Shown one piece after another: positions 32,925 through 45,139 of a stretch of DNA of 64,000 bases. A model generated the notes under the pieces. It ran no database searches. It worked only from the letters and a program-made list of their open reading frames with translations, and was not told where the DNA came from. Within the stretch, counting starts at the first letter, position 1. Each line of letters starts with the position of its first letter. Made by a program: the position numbers and the translations under genes. Origin of the DNA: Solanum dulcamara (Eukaryota; Streptophyta; Magnoliopsida; Solanales; Solanaceae). The stretch covers positions 3,534,001-3,598,000 of the forward strand of contig NC_077242.1 of the NCBI RefSeq assembly GCF_947179165.1. Direction: 5' to 3'.

Positions 32925-35764
32925 TCACTTGAGTGTAGCTTCCAATCCTTTGGCAACTGATCCTTTCAGTGAAGGAGAAACTGGATCACCTCCAAGAAAT
33001 ACGTCGAAGAGAGCTGATGCAACATTTGGTGACTCAATAGTAGCATCAACCGAGGAAGGCATCCCATCAAAAGAGAGTGAAACCTTTCAAGATTTCAATA
33101 CAAGAGAGCATCGAATTAGAATTAAGAAAGCTAAGAAGAAAACAAAGGCCACATTTGATGCCAGGAGTTTATATAATCTAGGCCTAAAGAGAATAATGTA
33201 AATAAACTGCATACTTACAAGCATTTTGGTTGGGTCAACCCAAGTCAAGAATATGGAAGTTTCTTTCTTAAGAGGTTTCCCTTGAAAGACACCACGGAAC
33301 GTGGAAAGAGCAGATTTATCATCGGCAGTAGGGGATTTGATTCTAGGAGAAATGGCTTCATCTAAGGCATCCCAGAAAGTTTTACCATCAATATCTCTGA
33401 CCAGCACAATAAGTAAAGATTTCTCCAGATCGGCTGCAATTCGTAGAATCATTTTTAGCATCACCTAGATGATATGATCTCTTCCCCATCCCAACAGTCA
33501 CAAACAATTTAACATCGCCGACTCACCTTCAAAGATCTTGTTGAACAAGGAAGGATCCTGCTGAATATCTGCAGCAGAATGTCCTTGCCAGGCATCTAAT
33601 CTACTAAAGACGGAGTCATTAACATAGAGGCCTGCAGCATAGACCTTGACACCAATAATTGCAAAAACCTTTTCCCTGTATCCTAAATTTGTAGGAAGTG
33701 CAACAAAAATTGAGCGTAGAACATAACCATTGTCATGATCTAGAGAACTTGAAGCAGATAAACCAATAACTGAAGTTTGTTCTTAAATTATTGGAAAAGA
33801 TTATTGATTGATTTGCAGCTTACCAGTTCCAAGCAATGACAATAAATTAGAGCAACCAGGTAGGCTCAATGATCTTTGAAACTTCACCTTAGTTGCTGGT
33901 TCTTCTGTGTATTCTGCACTTCCAACTGAATACACGAAAAATGCCAGTCGTCAGCTCTCATAAACATAAATATATGATCAAGTGTCCTAATTGTTTCATG
34001 AAGGCATATCGTAGAAACATTAGTCCACTTGATTTATCTAAGAAACACGTGTCCTACTTGTTACATAAAAATATGATCAAGTGTCCTTCTTGATAGTTTT
34101 TGCCACTCCAGAATTCTGACTTTGTTAAATGCAACTCCCATAGCTTGAGGGTCCTTCCTAACCTCTAATCAGAACGAATCTAACGTCTCCAAATAATTCA
34201 CATAGGTGAAGAACTCTTACCAAACCAGCAATCAACTGCATTTGTGCCAAGATTAAATCTTTCTATCATACCATATTTATTTTTATATTGGTAATTAGCA
34301 ACTTTCATTAGTAAACCAGCAAAATGAGAATGATGGAGGTCAGTTGCAACCAAAACAGATCGCCATTACAAAACAAAGTTGTGTAGGTGAAGAATTCTAA
34401 ATAAACCAGCAATTCGACTACATTTGTGCCAAGACCAAATCTTTTCTTCATACCATCCTACGTGAAGGACTCTGATCAAACCAGCAATTCAACTACATTT
34501 GTGCAACATCAAATGTTTCCTTCCATACCATCCTTTTAAATTATTGGTAATTAGTAGTTTTCATTAGTAACCCAGCAAAAAGAGAATGCCGGAGGCAGTT
34601 ACAACAACAAAAAAATAAACACGCAGGTGAAGAACTCTAAACAGACCAGCAATTCAACTACATTTATGCCAAGATCAATTCTTTTCTTCCATACCATCTT
34701 TCATTCAGTGAACATTTCTTAGTGTTCAGTCCCACATAGGGGGGATCAGGAGAACTCTATTATATGGTCTTGGACAATCCTCCCCTCATAAACTACTTAA
34801 ACAAGGAGGGCAGAGGGGGTGCTATCGTATATAAGAAAAACTGCAACTAGCTTTTGGGGGTTGAGTTAGGCCCAAAGTTTGTTCTTTATTAGCTTGAATA
34901 TAATATCTACAAATTATGTCTCACGGATACCATTACAAAGCTACAAACTTTATTGACAGTCCATGCAGTGTATCCTGTTTATTCACTACTCTAAAGAACA
35001 TAATTGGAGTTGATTTCTCAGATGGTCACTATTGGGTAACACCAACATCCTGCCTATGGCAAGGAGCGAGGGGGATGGGGTGGCCTGGGTCGGAGTCATG
35101 GTCAAACATGAGGCTTGCTTCGTAGAAGAAAAATTGGAATTAGGACTTAAAAGATAATAACTATTAGTTGAGTGAGAATATGAGAAATCAACCATTGAGT
35201 TTAGATACATAATATTAGCTTAAATTCAGTAATGCCACAGACTATTCTCTCCACCAGCTTCAGGGATCATGCATTTATTTTGTCCCACACTCCTCTTATT
35301 TTAGGGGTTCTTCAAGAAGCAAAATTGACATTTATACCATTTAGGGTTTTCTCACTCAATTGTGGCAAATATCAGATTTGTATGAATATTTAGCAAAAAT
35401 TCAACAAATCAAGATTACCCATAATCTGAAAATTAGGAAAAATTCAGTTTTGAGGGTTTTTTCCACTTTTGCACAAAAGATGTGAATTCAGCTTAAAATC
35501 TACTACTAGTAAGTTAAAAGACATAAAGGCAATAACTTTTTTGCAAGAATCAGTTGTATTATTACCTGAAGAGGAAGAAGCAGCTTTTAGTGTGAAATTT
35601 TGTTCATGTTGGCCATTTTTCTCAAATGTGGATAAGGGATAAATACCATTTCTTGAAAGTTTAAAAGGATAAGAAATTCTGGATTTGGTATTAGAAGCAA
35701 TGATCTTTGTGGGTGTTGATGTTGAAATCCAGAATGGTACTGAAATGGCTCCAACTGCTGCCAT
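32925..35764 (-). CDS. FAP3: Plastid fatty-acid-binding protein, chalcone-isomerase fold (FAP3 type)
   Basis: Five coding exons on the minus strand: 35764-35566, 33925-33824, 33682-33527, 33433-33219, 33083-32925. They join in frame to 276 aa. Residues 1 to about 65 are rich in Ser, Thr and Lys, like a plastid transit peptide. The rest follows the non-catalytic chalcone-isomerase-fold FAP family: [27 protein letters not shown] (101-121), [37 protein letters not shown]. Arg103 and Tyr115 lie where fatty-acid contacts are reported in Arabidopsis FAPs. These proteins bind fatty acids in the plastid stroma. Assignment to FAP3 rather than FAP1 or FAP2 rests on remembered similarity. Intron 1 is 1.6 kb and holds repeats. 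Confidence 0.9.
34200..34712. repeat. Degenerate tandem repeats in FAP3 intron 1
   Basis: Four imperfect units each carry GTGAAGAACTCT-like, AACCAGCAATTCAACTACA-like and CATTTGTGCCAAGAT-like blocks followed by TTCCATACCATC. They start near 34206, 34387, 34460 and 34627. Unit lengths differ because some include an extra TTGGTAATTAG block. Confidence 0.75.
34716..34890 (+). mobile_element. TRIM LTR relic in FAP3 intron 1
   Basis: It contains CAGTCCCACATAGGGG, ATGGTCTTGGACAATCCTCC and CTAGCTTTTGGGG...TTGAGTTAGGCCCAAA, the same blocks as the TRIM repeats at 5.6-8.1 kb. No partner repeat was found nearby. Confidence 0.6.
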
Positions 35765-36654
35765 CTTCTTGAAAATAAATGTATTTTTTGTATGGTAGTA
35801 AGTAGTAGCAATTGTTATTAAGTCAGAGAAATTTCAGTTCTGGTTTATGCAGAGTATGTCATAGAAATTGCAGCAAATGATGGCCCACAAATAAATAAAT
35901 ATAGCTGATTGAATTATTGTTCACTCTGAACTTAAATCACTTATGAACACAGCATAGAGCTAACTGGTTTTGAACTTGTAAAATCACCTTAATCAATGGA
36001 GTTAATCAGTTTTCTTTGAAAAATCTAATCAAGCTGATTCATTCCAAGGGATGGTTCTTTAGAAGCTTTGCTACAATAAGCATGTCTCAAATACTTGTCC
36101 TTCTTATTAAAAATACATGTATCAAAATACTCATTTTTTCATTCATTCTACCGTCGATAGTAATTATATTTGAAGACTATAAACACCGTTCTTAATTAAT
36201 ATTTTCTTAAAATGTTTGTAAATAAAAAATACAATAAGTATTTTGAGACAAAAATAGTATCAATTAACCATGTGTTGTGAACATAAAGTTACATTTTTAT
36301 TTTTTTGCGTGTATATTTGGTGTTATTTATTGGGAATATATAGCAAGACTGCTGGAAATATTTTCCGAGAAAAATATATCGAGGGTAAAAAATAACACAT
36401 TGTACTAATAAATCAGACGGTGTTTTAATGAAGTACTAAAGATTGATCAGAATGTCCAAAGAGCCAATAATATGAAATTAAAAGTTAAAATAATAATAAA
36501 AAGATGATTTGCTTTTTTTGGCAAATAAGAAAAAAAGAAGGAAGATGATTTTTCATCCATAAGTAAGGTAAGTCATTTTTTTTCCTTTTGCGAAATAGTA
36601 TTTTTGAATATTAACTGTCATGCTTTCTTTATTGTTTCTCCCTCTTTTTTATTT
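35765..36654. other. Intergenic, upstream of FAP3
   Basis: Probable FAP3 5' UTR and promoter lie just right of 35764. No other gene or known repeat was seen. Confidence 0.45.
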
Positions 36655-36775
36655 GGGTTTGAGGTCTTTCGGGAGCAACTTCTTTAACTCCTTGAGGTAA
36701 TGGTAAGGTCTGAGTACAATCTACCCTCCCCAGATCTCATTTAATGAGATTTCACTGGATATGTTATTGTTGTGT
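36655..36775 (+). mobile_element. RTE-LINE/TS-SINE 3' tail
   Basis: A copy of the common tail: GGTCTTTCGGGAGCAACTTC, CCTTGAGGTAATGGTAAGGT, CTACCCTCCCCAGATCTCAT and ATTTCACTGGATATGTTATTG. Confidence 0.75.
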
Positions 36776-38102
36776 AATTCCTATCGTATCAAACACATAA
36801 CTTTGACAAGAAAGAAAAAAGGTAACTTTATTTAGATTTAACGGTGGAGAATTTATTTTTCAAGCCTTTTGTAGTCTAGATCAAAGCACATGGTCTTTTT
36901 CACTTGCTTTGTTTTCCTTCAACTTTTAAGCTGTATTAGTTTGGGTACAACTCCTTGATTTTAACTCACATGGTGCAGATGGTCATCCACCATTGCTACT
37001 TTTGGAAGATCTCAGGAAAATCCGATTAGACGGATTTAAGATTTGAATTTTATAGGTTTGAAATGTGATAAAACTCATTAGTCTTCGAGTCTATGACCAT
37101 TTGAGTTACTTGATTCGAAATCTAATATGTATATATATTATTAGTATGTTTTTAGCATAGATACATAATTCGAGTTGAAGGTACTTTGATCAAATCTACC
37201 CCTTTCACTTGGAAAATTATTCGATACAATTTATAAGCAAAGGATTAAATAGAGTAGTTCTATAATTTGGTAGGAAATATTCATACTTAACTTTAATTAA
37301 AAGATGGAGTAGAGAATAAAGTTCATTTACAAAAAGAGTTAAAGTAGATCTCAAAACCTTTTTATGGTGAATACAAAAGAAGTACTTTTCATTAGTGCAT
37401 ATACAGCACTTTCAGAGAATTTTTTTTTAAAAAGGATTTCGAACTCAAGAAAAGGTAAAAGACTGATATGATCGATGAAATGGTTGAAGATATTGATATC
37501 CGTGTGGAGTCGGAAATTTCATCAATGAATTTAAAAAATGTAAAAATGTCACACCTTAGATTCAAACTTACAACCTAGAATAATTTTTTCTATCACATTT
37601 GTTGCTATATTACTATGTTAGAACCGTCCTCTTTAAGTAAACAGGATTCAACCACATATATATGTATATACACTAAACCCCTTCCGCCCATATAACTCTG
37701 TCTCTATCAGCCCCATGTGCTCCAAGGAAAATGTTTCCTTTGCTTGTGGAAAACAAAATTTACCAAAGACGGTTGAAGTGCATATAGGAAATCTTGTAAA
37801 AGTTGTTCTTTTCTTTATTTTCCCTTTTACTTGTTGACATGACTAAGTTAGTTAAATGACATGAGTCAGGACCACGCAAGCAATCATAAGAATAACATAA
37901 TGCTGCGACTGGTAATATAACATTCTCTCAATTGGTTACTGAAAATGAAAAGGTGATATTTGACAGGAAACCTTAAATTTTTAATATTATTAAAGTCTAT
38001 TCTTCTAGTTTTTAAGATGTAGAGTTGTTAATATATTTGAAACTATTTTTGAGTTGCAAAGTTTTTTTTTTAATGAAAAATGTTTACTTTTTCTATAAAT
38101 GG
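36776..38102. other. Intergenic, nothing recognised
   Basis: AT-rich sequence with no supported frame and no clear repeat. Confidence 0.4.
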
Positions 38103-38104
38103 TA

Positions 38105-38353
38105 CTCCCTCCGTTTCAAAAAGAATGACCAAATTTTACTTAGCACGGCGTTTAAGAAAATAAAAAAGACTTTTTTCATCTAGTGGTCCTAAATTAAAGT
38201 TATGTCAAATGTACCAAAATACTCTTTAATCTTGTGGCCTTAAACATGTCACGTGGAAAGTTGAAATTAAAATTTTTACCAAAAAATGAAAGGGGTCATT
38301 CTTTTTGAAACATATTAAAAAGGAAAGGAGGTCATTTTTTTTAAACGGAGGGA
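38105..38353. mobile_element. Stowaway MITE
   Basis: Inverted ends CTCCCTCCGTTTC and AAACGGAGGGAATA, with TA next to them. The inside has the usual GGCGTTTAAGAAAA and CACGTGGAAAGT blocks. A second, more decayed relative seems to follow at about 38360-38600 (the CATGTCACGTGGAAAGT block recurs near 38507). Confidence 0.78.
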
Positions 38354-38919
38354 ATACTACATTCCTTTCAATCGTTTGTCGGCTTTTTGGCTTGACACGA
38401 AATTTTAAAAAGTAAAAAAAAAAATCGAATCTTATGGTCTTAAACTAAAAATATATATATATATATATAATATATCAAAATGTTTTTTAGTCTTGTAGTC
38501 GTAAACATGTCACGTGGAAAGTAAAATTAAAAAATTGACAAAAAAAGAAAAAAATACTTTTTTGAAACGAACTAAAAAAGAAAGAGTAAGACAAATAAAT
38601 TAAAACAACGCATTATGATTTTTTCTTTTAAAAAAACCCTATAATAATTTGATTATTACTAAAAAAATGAAGCCCATCAAATTTGAGCGCCTAAGGAGGA
38701 TGCCTTATTTTCAAAGGCATAGAACCGCCCCTGTTTACGTCAAATCATGCAAATTACTATTGTTAATTAACTTAATACGATTAAAAAAAATGTTAGTAAC
38801 AATAATTAAGGCCAAATGTCTGTCCAAAATACATTAAACATTGAGAGCGCGAATAAATTTTTACTAGAGTAGTTTTTGTATGTCCTTTTTAACTTCCACT
38901 TATCTGCTTTTTCTCTCCT

Positions 38920-38926
38920 TATATAA
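38920..38926 (+). promoter_or_regulatory. TATA box of the X8 gene
   Basis: TATATAA, 62 bp before the start codon at 38988. This leaves room for a short 5' leader of about 30 nt. Confidence 0.5.
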
Positions 38927-38987
38927 ATTTTCATTACTGAAACCATCAACAATCAATTTACATATCTGCTATCTAGTATAGTCACTC

Positions 38988-40607
38988 ATGGCTAAAGCAA
39001 TTCTCACCCTTTTCTTCCTTCTGTTGTCCTACTTCTCAGGTTAGTCACAACTTTTTCCTTTCACTAATAGTCATTTTTCTTGTAGTGTTACGATTAATGT
39101 TTTTATGGGACTGCCTTCAATGTAGTCTCTAGTATCCTTCGTAGTTTAAATCAGGGGTATCTCCCATATTATATATACCTTGTGATTTATGTAATTGCTC
39201 CATTATTTATAAGAGATTTTAATTTTAACATTTTTTATTTGATTGAGGTTGTATAGATGATCGAGTGAGTAACGGTAAATTTTTCTTGTCTTGTTAAGTT
39301 AGTACATTTGCCTCCCTTTTCACTTCTAATTTTTTCCTCCTTTAACGTACATTCCTTTCTCTTTCATATTTTTGAGGATTTCAACTCAATTTTTTTTTAT
39401 TAGTTAGCTATTTCATTTTGTCTACGGGTAGGGTTATGTACACGTCACCCTCCCTAGACCCTATTATAGGCTTTCAATTGGATATGTTGTTGTTGTTGTA
39501 GACTAGTAGCTATTTCCTTTCGTCATATTTGATTGATCCGCGACAGATCATAAAGTAAGTTCTCTTTAAAAGGTCTCTTAATATGATTAGGCTTTAGGCC
39601 ACTGATTACCTTGAGTCGCCTATGATTTAGTTCGAATGACACTAATTAAAAATGTTTAAATCTTGTTGCTTCAGCGGGGATTGTGACGGTAGCGGATGGA
39701 CAGGTAAGTTAATTAAAGAGTTGAATTAGTTAATGGAGATTAATTACAAGTTAATTAAGTGTAACAGATTGTACTTAACAGTAATTTGGTTTTGCAGAAG
39801 ACTTGGTGTGTGGCTAAACCTTCATCAGATGAGACAACACTTAATCAAAACTTGATTTATGCATGCTCTAATGTGGATTGCACTATCTTGAAGGAGGGTT
39901 GTCCTTGCTTTACACCAACCAATTTGATGAATCATGCTTCTATTGCCATGAATTTGTTCTACCAATCTAAAGGAAGGAACCCTTGGAATTGCCACTTTGG
40001 TAATTCTGCCCTTGTTGTCTTGACAGATCCAAGTAAGTCCTTATTATGGTCGGATCCGGATTAGATTATAACGGATTCTGTGAATTCAACTTGAACTATT
40101 ATTTTTGTTTTGAACTATATGAAAAATCCAAACTAGGACTATTACTTTCTATGATTTCACTTTGGTAATTATTGATTGATCCAAGTAAGTCCTTATTCTG
40201 CCTGAAAACGGATTTAATTAGAACGGATTCTGTGAATTCAACTTGAACTATTACTTTTGTCTTGAACTATATGTAAATCCAAACTAGGACTATTATTTTT
40301 TATGAATTTACTTTTGTAATTGATCGATCCAAGCAAGTTCTTGTTCTGCTCGAAGATAGAATTTTTGATACAATAAAAAGAAAAATGGCTATGTTCACTT
40401 ATTTCCAATGGTTGAGTGACCACTTAAGCAATAAACACACATGCAAAGAAAGACATTTAAATGACTAAATATAAAACATCATTCCTTGATTTGCCTCTAA
40501 TTTTGTTTCTCCTGTATTTAATTGATCTTACATTGCACCTTCACTATAGATCTATCAATAACTCAATTTTGACAATGGCAGGTTATGGCAGCTGCATCTA
40601 TGGGTGA
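38988..40607 (+). CDS. Secreted X8-domain protein (At1g78520 type)
   Basis: Four exons: 38988-39039, 39675-39703, 39798-40032, 40582-40607. They join in frame to 113 aa. A signal peptide (MAKAILTLFFLLLSYFS...) probably ends near residue 26. The mature part is a single X8/CBM43 domain: TWCVAKP, YACSNVDC, CFTP, WNCHFG, GSCIYG. Cys lie at 31, 50, 55, 62, 64, 92 and 110; the usual pattern has six, and Cys62 (GCPC) looks like the extra one. X8 domains bind beta-1,3-glucan (callose) in the cell wall. There is no C-terminal hydrophobic tail, so a GPI anchor is unlikely. The last exon codes only 8 residues plus stop. Confidence 0.9.
39414..39503 (+). mobile_element. RTE-LINE/TS-SINE 3' tail in X8 intron 1
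   Basis: Sequence GTACACGTCACCCTCCCTAG, then CAATTGGATATG and (TTG)n. It is short and 5' truncated. Confidence 0.7.
40025..40345. repeat. Tandem repeat including a copied splice donor
   Basis: A unit of about 155 bp starts GATCCAAGTAAGTCCTTATT at 40025 and again near 40179, with a partial third copy (GATCCAAGCAAGTTCTTGTT) near 40325. The first copy begins in exon 3 of the X8 gene, so the exon end and its GTAAGT donor are duplicated inside the intron. Confidence 0.85.
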
Positions 40608-41760
40608 AGTTATCAAGTCATGGTTAGGAGAAACAACTCATGAGGAGATTATCATATTTTTTTCCTTTTTGCAAAATAAATAAATTATGTTTTCCTTATT
40701 TCTTTTCCTTCTTTTTTTTTTTTTTGGTAATATGCATGTCAAGTGAGCATATTAACATGCACAATGTAGTGATATGTGTGATTGTAGAAGGGTGGGTGGG
40801 TTTTGAGGGGGGGGGGGGGTTATGAAATGATTTCAATGGATAACTTGAGAAGAGGGAACAAGATCAAAGTCACTTCTTGACTGTTCATTTCTTCTCATGC
40901 CTCACAAAATCTAGTTTCACGGATTCTTTACTTCAATTTATGTGATATATTTTCCTTTTTAGTCTATAATAAAAAGAATGTCATATTTCTATAAATTGAA
41001 ACATTTAACTTTAAATTATCTTTTCTATTCTTAATGAAAATGATTTATAGTCATACAAATATATAATATTTGTTTTAGACCATAAATTTTAGAAGTCTTA
41101 CGTTTTCTCTTCAACTTAATTTTTGGTCAAACGATATCAAATGAATTGAGAGGGAAGGAGTATAATATACTTCTGTTTCTTCATGTTTGGATTCATACAC
41201 TTTCTTTCTTAAACTTTATTTTTAGTCGAACGGTATCAAATGAATTGAGAGGGAAGGAGTATAATATACTTCCTTTTTTTCATGTTTGCATTCATACTTT
41301 CTTCCTTGAGCCATACACTCTTGAAAGTGAAAAATTGCAGTCAATAAAATGCACTGGGCCTCGATGCAAAAAATAGAGGAGAAATGAACCAAATGGTTTA
41401 GGTAGGAGGTCCAATTAATCAGTGTGCAATTAGTCAAAGCCATTCAAAGCTATATTGACCCAAGGGCCGAGCCAGCTAGGATCTTACGGTGTATCCGAAT
41501 TTCCTTTAATAGAAAATGTGTTAATTATATATGATTAAAATTATTTTTTATGCATATATCATCAGTGAGTTATCGTAGATGAAATATGGTCGGGTGTATA
41601 CCCTTCACTGAAAAATTATTTGTGTATGGAAGTTGAGTATTAGTTATTATGAGAATTTATTTAATTTTACGTATCTTTAACAGGATTGAGAAAAAAATTT
41701 GCACACCCTTCTCTATATTTCTGACTGCGCCACTGCATGCTTAGCACTTAGGTGAATTCA
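40608..41760. other. X8 3' UTR and intergenic, with a Stowaway-like relic
   Basis: Holds a T run and a G run (about 40809-40820). A decayed Stowaway-like stretch spans about 40920-41165 (ending GAGAGGGAAGGAGTA). A direct repeat with period 99 bp is centred on AAATGAATTGAGAGGGAAGG at 41139 and 41238. 41460-41745 has ends faintly like the hAT-type MITE at 10972. Confidence 0.5.
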
Positions 41761-43685
41761 TGTAACGACCCATTAGGTCGTTTTGAGAATTAGAGGTTTT
41801 TACTTCATTAAAAACTTATCCCGTAAATTTTTAATGGGTATTTTGGACTATTCAATAACTATGTTTATTTAGTTAAGGGGTAACTTTAGATAACCTATTT
41901 AATTAATGGGCTAAAGTGATAATTTATTTAATGCTCTATACCAATTATTAAAATAAAAGAATAGGGTTTATGAATTGTAGTACATAAAAATTAGAAAAGA
42001 AAAAGGAAAACGGAACTCTGCGGCGTGGCCAGAGAACCTTTTTGTGTGCTTCAGTCTTCAGGTAAGAATTCGTGTAATTCTTTATATATATATATATATA
42101 TATATGGTCTGATTGTTAGTATAGCATGGTGAGAAGAGTGGGAAAAACTTAGTGACAATATATAATGTCATCTTGACATTGAACAGAAAGAAGCAAAAAG
42201 GATTATTATTTTTGAATTTGAAAGCTGTTGTACACGTGAACTTCAATGTGTCCATTTTTGTTTTTAAGGGACAATTATATATGATAAATTTTATGAGTAG
42301 GTAATGAATAGAATTGATATAAGAATATAGGGAGTAGGATTTTGAGGTTATTGGATTGTGGTTTTTGTGAGAGGTTCGTAATTTAGCTTATATTCTTATT
42401 ATTGTCACATTATGATTTAAGTTTTGGTATATTGAGATAGATAATTAAATAATAGGTGTGGGTCTAGGCTAAACATATAGCAATATGGGTGTCTACAGAC
42501 TCATGTACTTATGAATATTATATATTTGATAGATTGAAAATATTTTGAGGCATTGAGGAAAGCAAAAGCATTGGAGAATTAGCTTGCTTGATTTCGGTTC
42601 TTCGATTGAGGTAGGTTATGGTTTTATTCTATATCATAGATAGACTCTTAATAGTGATTGACATTCATTGAGTAATATGTGTGAAGTTTACTACGCATTT
42701 AATTGTTGTGGTTTGGATGGTTGATATGTTGTTGTGATTGGTCTAAAATCTCGAGGCCATAAAATCCATAATCTTGAACTTGCCCTATCAAAAATGGTGC
42801 CTTGAATAAAGAAATCTTGATGAAATATTATTAATGAAGTGGAATATAATCATAAGGAATGATAAATTAATTATATTTGAATCGGGTGTCACATTCTGAC
42901 ACGGTATATTTGGATCGGGTGTCACGTTCCGACACGGTATATTTGGATTAGGTGTCACGTTCCGACACGGTATATTTGAATCAGGTGTCACGTTTTGGCA
43001 CGGTAATATTAAAGGGAAATAAATTAAAATTACTTAATACTACCCAATCTCCAAAAACTCATATTTCAAAAGAGTGTGATGTGGAGGCTTGAGTCCTTAT
43101 GTGTAATCTTGATATTATTGACTGGTTATGTAATTGTTCATTGATTGCCACCTGTTAAGTGTTGTTGTCGATTTTCCACTATTATTTTATGTATATTAAT
43201 TTTTATTTTGAGTCGGCCGATGATAACTACTTAGTACATGATGTCCTGTACTGACCTCCTACTTGTATCTTTTCTTGTTTTATTTTGTGGAGTGCAGCGA
43301 GTGTTCCACAGACTTCGACTCGACCTCAGCTCTAGTCCGTCTCAAATTCATCGGATTTAAGGGTGAGCTATCCTTCTAGCTCGTAATGGATTCTCTTAGT
43401 CATGACATGATGTCCTTAGTGTTCGGACACGAACTATGTCACTTATTTTATTTTAGTATTTGACATTCTAGACTTAGTATTTTAGAATTATATGTCCTTG
43501 ATATGATGACTTTCAAATTTTGGAGAGCGTTATGTAGTAAACTCTTGTGGATTATTATTTCTTACTTTATAAGTTTGAGCTTCCGCGTTATTATTATACT
43601 TTATAAGTTGGGGTTCTCATCGTTGGTCCTCCCACCCAGGAGGTTAAGTGTGGGTGCCACTCATGGCCTATTTTGGGTCGTGACA
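41761..43685. mobile_element. Solo LTR (1.93 kb)
   Basis: It begins TGTAACGACCC and ends GGGTCGTGACA, inverted ends of about 10 bp. Flanks ATTCA (41756-41760) and ATCCA (43686-43690) agree at 4 of 5 bases, which suggests an older target duplication. No internal retrotransposon genes were seen. A TA microsatellite lies at about 42084-42106. Confidence 0.8.
42874..43005. repeat. 33-bp tandem repeat inside the solo LTR
   Basis: Four units of the form GGTGTCACGTTCCGACACGG plus TATATTTGGATC. Each carries a short palindrome, GTGTCACGTTCCGACAC. The period divides by 3, which leaves an open frame on the minus strand that is unlikely to be a gene. Confidence 0.85.
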
Positions 43686-44015
43686 ATCCATTTTGTCAGA
43701 ACCGTGCATATGTGAAGATTTCATTTAGGTGTATATACAAGTCATACCCCTTTATAATAGTAAACTTTACCTAAATCACATACTGAAAAGGCCCAATTAC
43801 AATGTATCCCTCATTTTTATGAAATTACGTGATTTCCTCTTTTTTCAAATTTTTGATACATTACTTGCTGAGCTGATACATCAGTTTTTGGGTGTAAAAC
43901 AATTAATGTTATTGGGTTAATTATGGGAAGTAACGTAATTCAAGTTATGATTGATTGTTTCAATCAATTACCATGCTAATTAAGGAAAAGAATTCTTTAA
44001 AAAAAGAAACAGATC

Positions 44016-44875
44016 TTGACTATGAAAGAAAACTCAAAAATAGAGCATATCAATGGATGTCTTGTTGAAGCACGAGAGCTGCCTATAATTGACTTTTTGG
44101 AGCAAACGAGAATGTTATTTGGTGCTTGGAACTGCAAAAATAGGGAAATAACAGCTTATACAAAACATACTTTGTGTACGAAATTCGAAGATATCCTAGT
44201 ATCAAACACAATGAAGTGTTCGAGAATGAAGGTACACACCAAAAAAAGGCTAGTTAACTAAATAAAAGAGATCACAGTTAAATTGGAAAAGTTATCTACT
44301 TGATACATAGCTATAGGATACATCAGTTTTGTATTTTCTGTTATCAGTATTACCTGATACATCAGTTCTGATACATCATTTCTGTATTTGATACATCATT
44401 GCTGATACATATTTGTGATAATTATTTAATACAGATTGTTGCTTCATCAGAATATCTTTATTCTGTTTATGAGTCAGGTATAAGATACATTGTGTATCTT
44501 GAAAGAAAAACATGCAATTATGCCAAGTTTCAATTAGACGAGATACCATGTCCACACGCAATTGCAGTATTGAAGAGCAAGAACATTACGGGCATGCACC
44601 CATACTGTTCTGATTACTACAAGCCAGAGGCGTTGGCAATTACTTATGAATTTCCAATGGTTCCAATGCCAGCTAAGAAAGATTGTTCTGTTCTGAAAGA
44701 AATTTTGGAAGAATTCGTCTTGCCACCAAGATACAAAAGGATGCCAGAAAGACCAAAGAAAGGAAGAAAAAAGTACTCTAGTGAGAAGATAAGAACGAGT
44801 ACAAATTCTTGTAGTCATTGTGGCCATGAAGGCCACAACAGAAAGACTTGTAATTTTATTCTCAAAGAGAAATGA
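44016..44875 (+). pseudogene. MULE transposase, C-terminal fragment (SWIM and zinc knuckle)
   Basis: Two exon-like blocks: 44016-44231 (HINGCLVEARELPIIDFLEQ...) and 44435-44875, joined by a plausible GTACAC...TTTAATACAG intron. The second block reads LYSVYESGIRYIVYLERKTC, IPCPHAIAVLKSK (SWIM zinc-finger Cys-His pattern), MHPYCSDYYKPEAL, and ends with CSHCGHEGHNRKTC (CCHC knuckle). These are standard for MuDR-family transposases. The DDE catalytic core that should lie upstream is absent, so it cannot encode an active transposase. Confidence 0.8.
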
Positions 44876-45139
44876 TGTTTTGTTATGCCAGGATACATTT
44901 TATTTGGATCATGTACTTATATTTACATAATTTTTTTACATTGTGGGCTGTATTTGATACATATATCAATTAACCAGAATAGTAATTGAATATCAATAAT
45001 TGATACATGGATGGTTGGTAATTATGTTCATTGTAAGTTACTTGGTATTGATAGTAATTTCGAATCTGATACATACGAATAGCAGATACATAAACATTCG
45101 ACGTATTAAGGTTGATACTTTAAAGGTTGTTGTATTAGT

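Noticed and set aside
32929..33201. Plus-strand 90-aa frame downstream of the kinase
   Set aside because: It is the antisense of the last FAP3 exon, which has clear protein similarity on the minus strand.
42788..42991. Minus-strand frame with repeated NIPCRNVTPDP-like units
   Set aside because: It is produced by the 33-bp tandem repeat in the solo LTR, whose period divides by 3.
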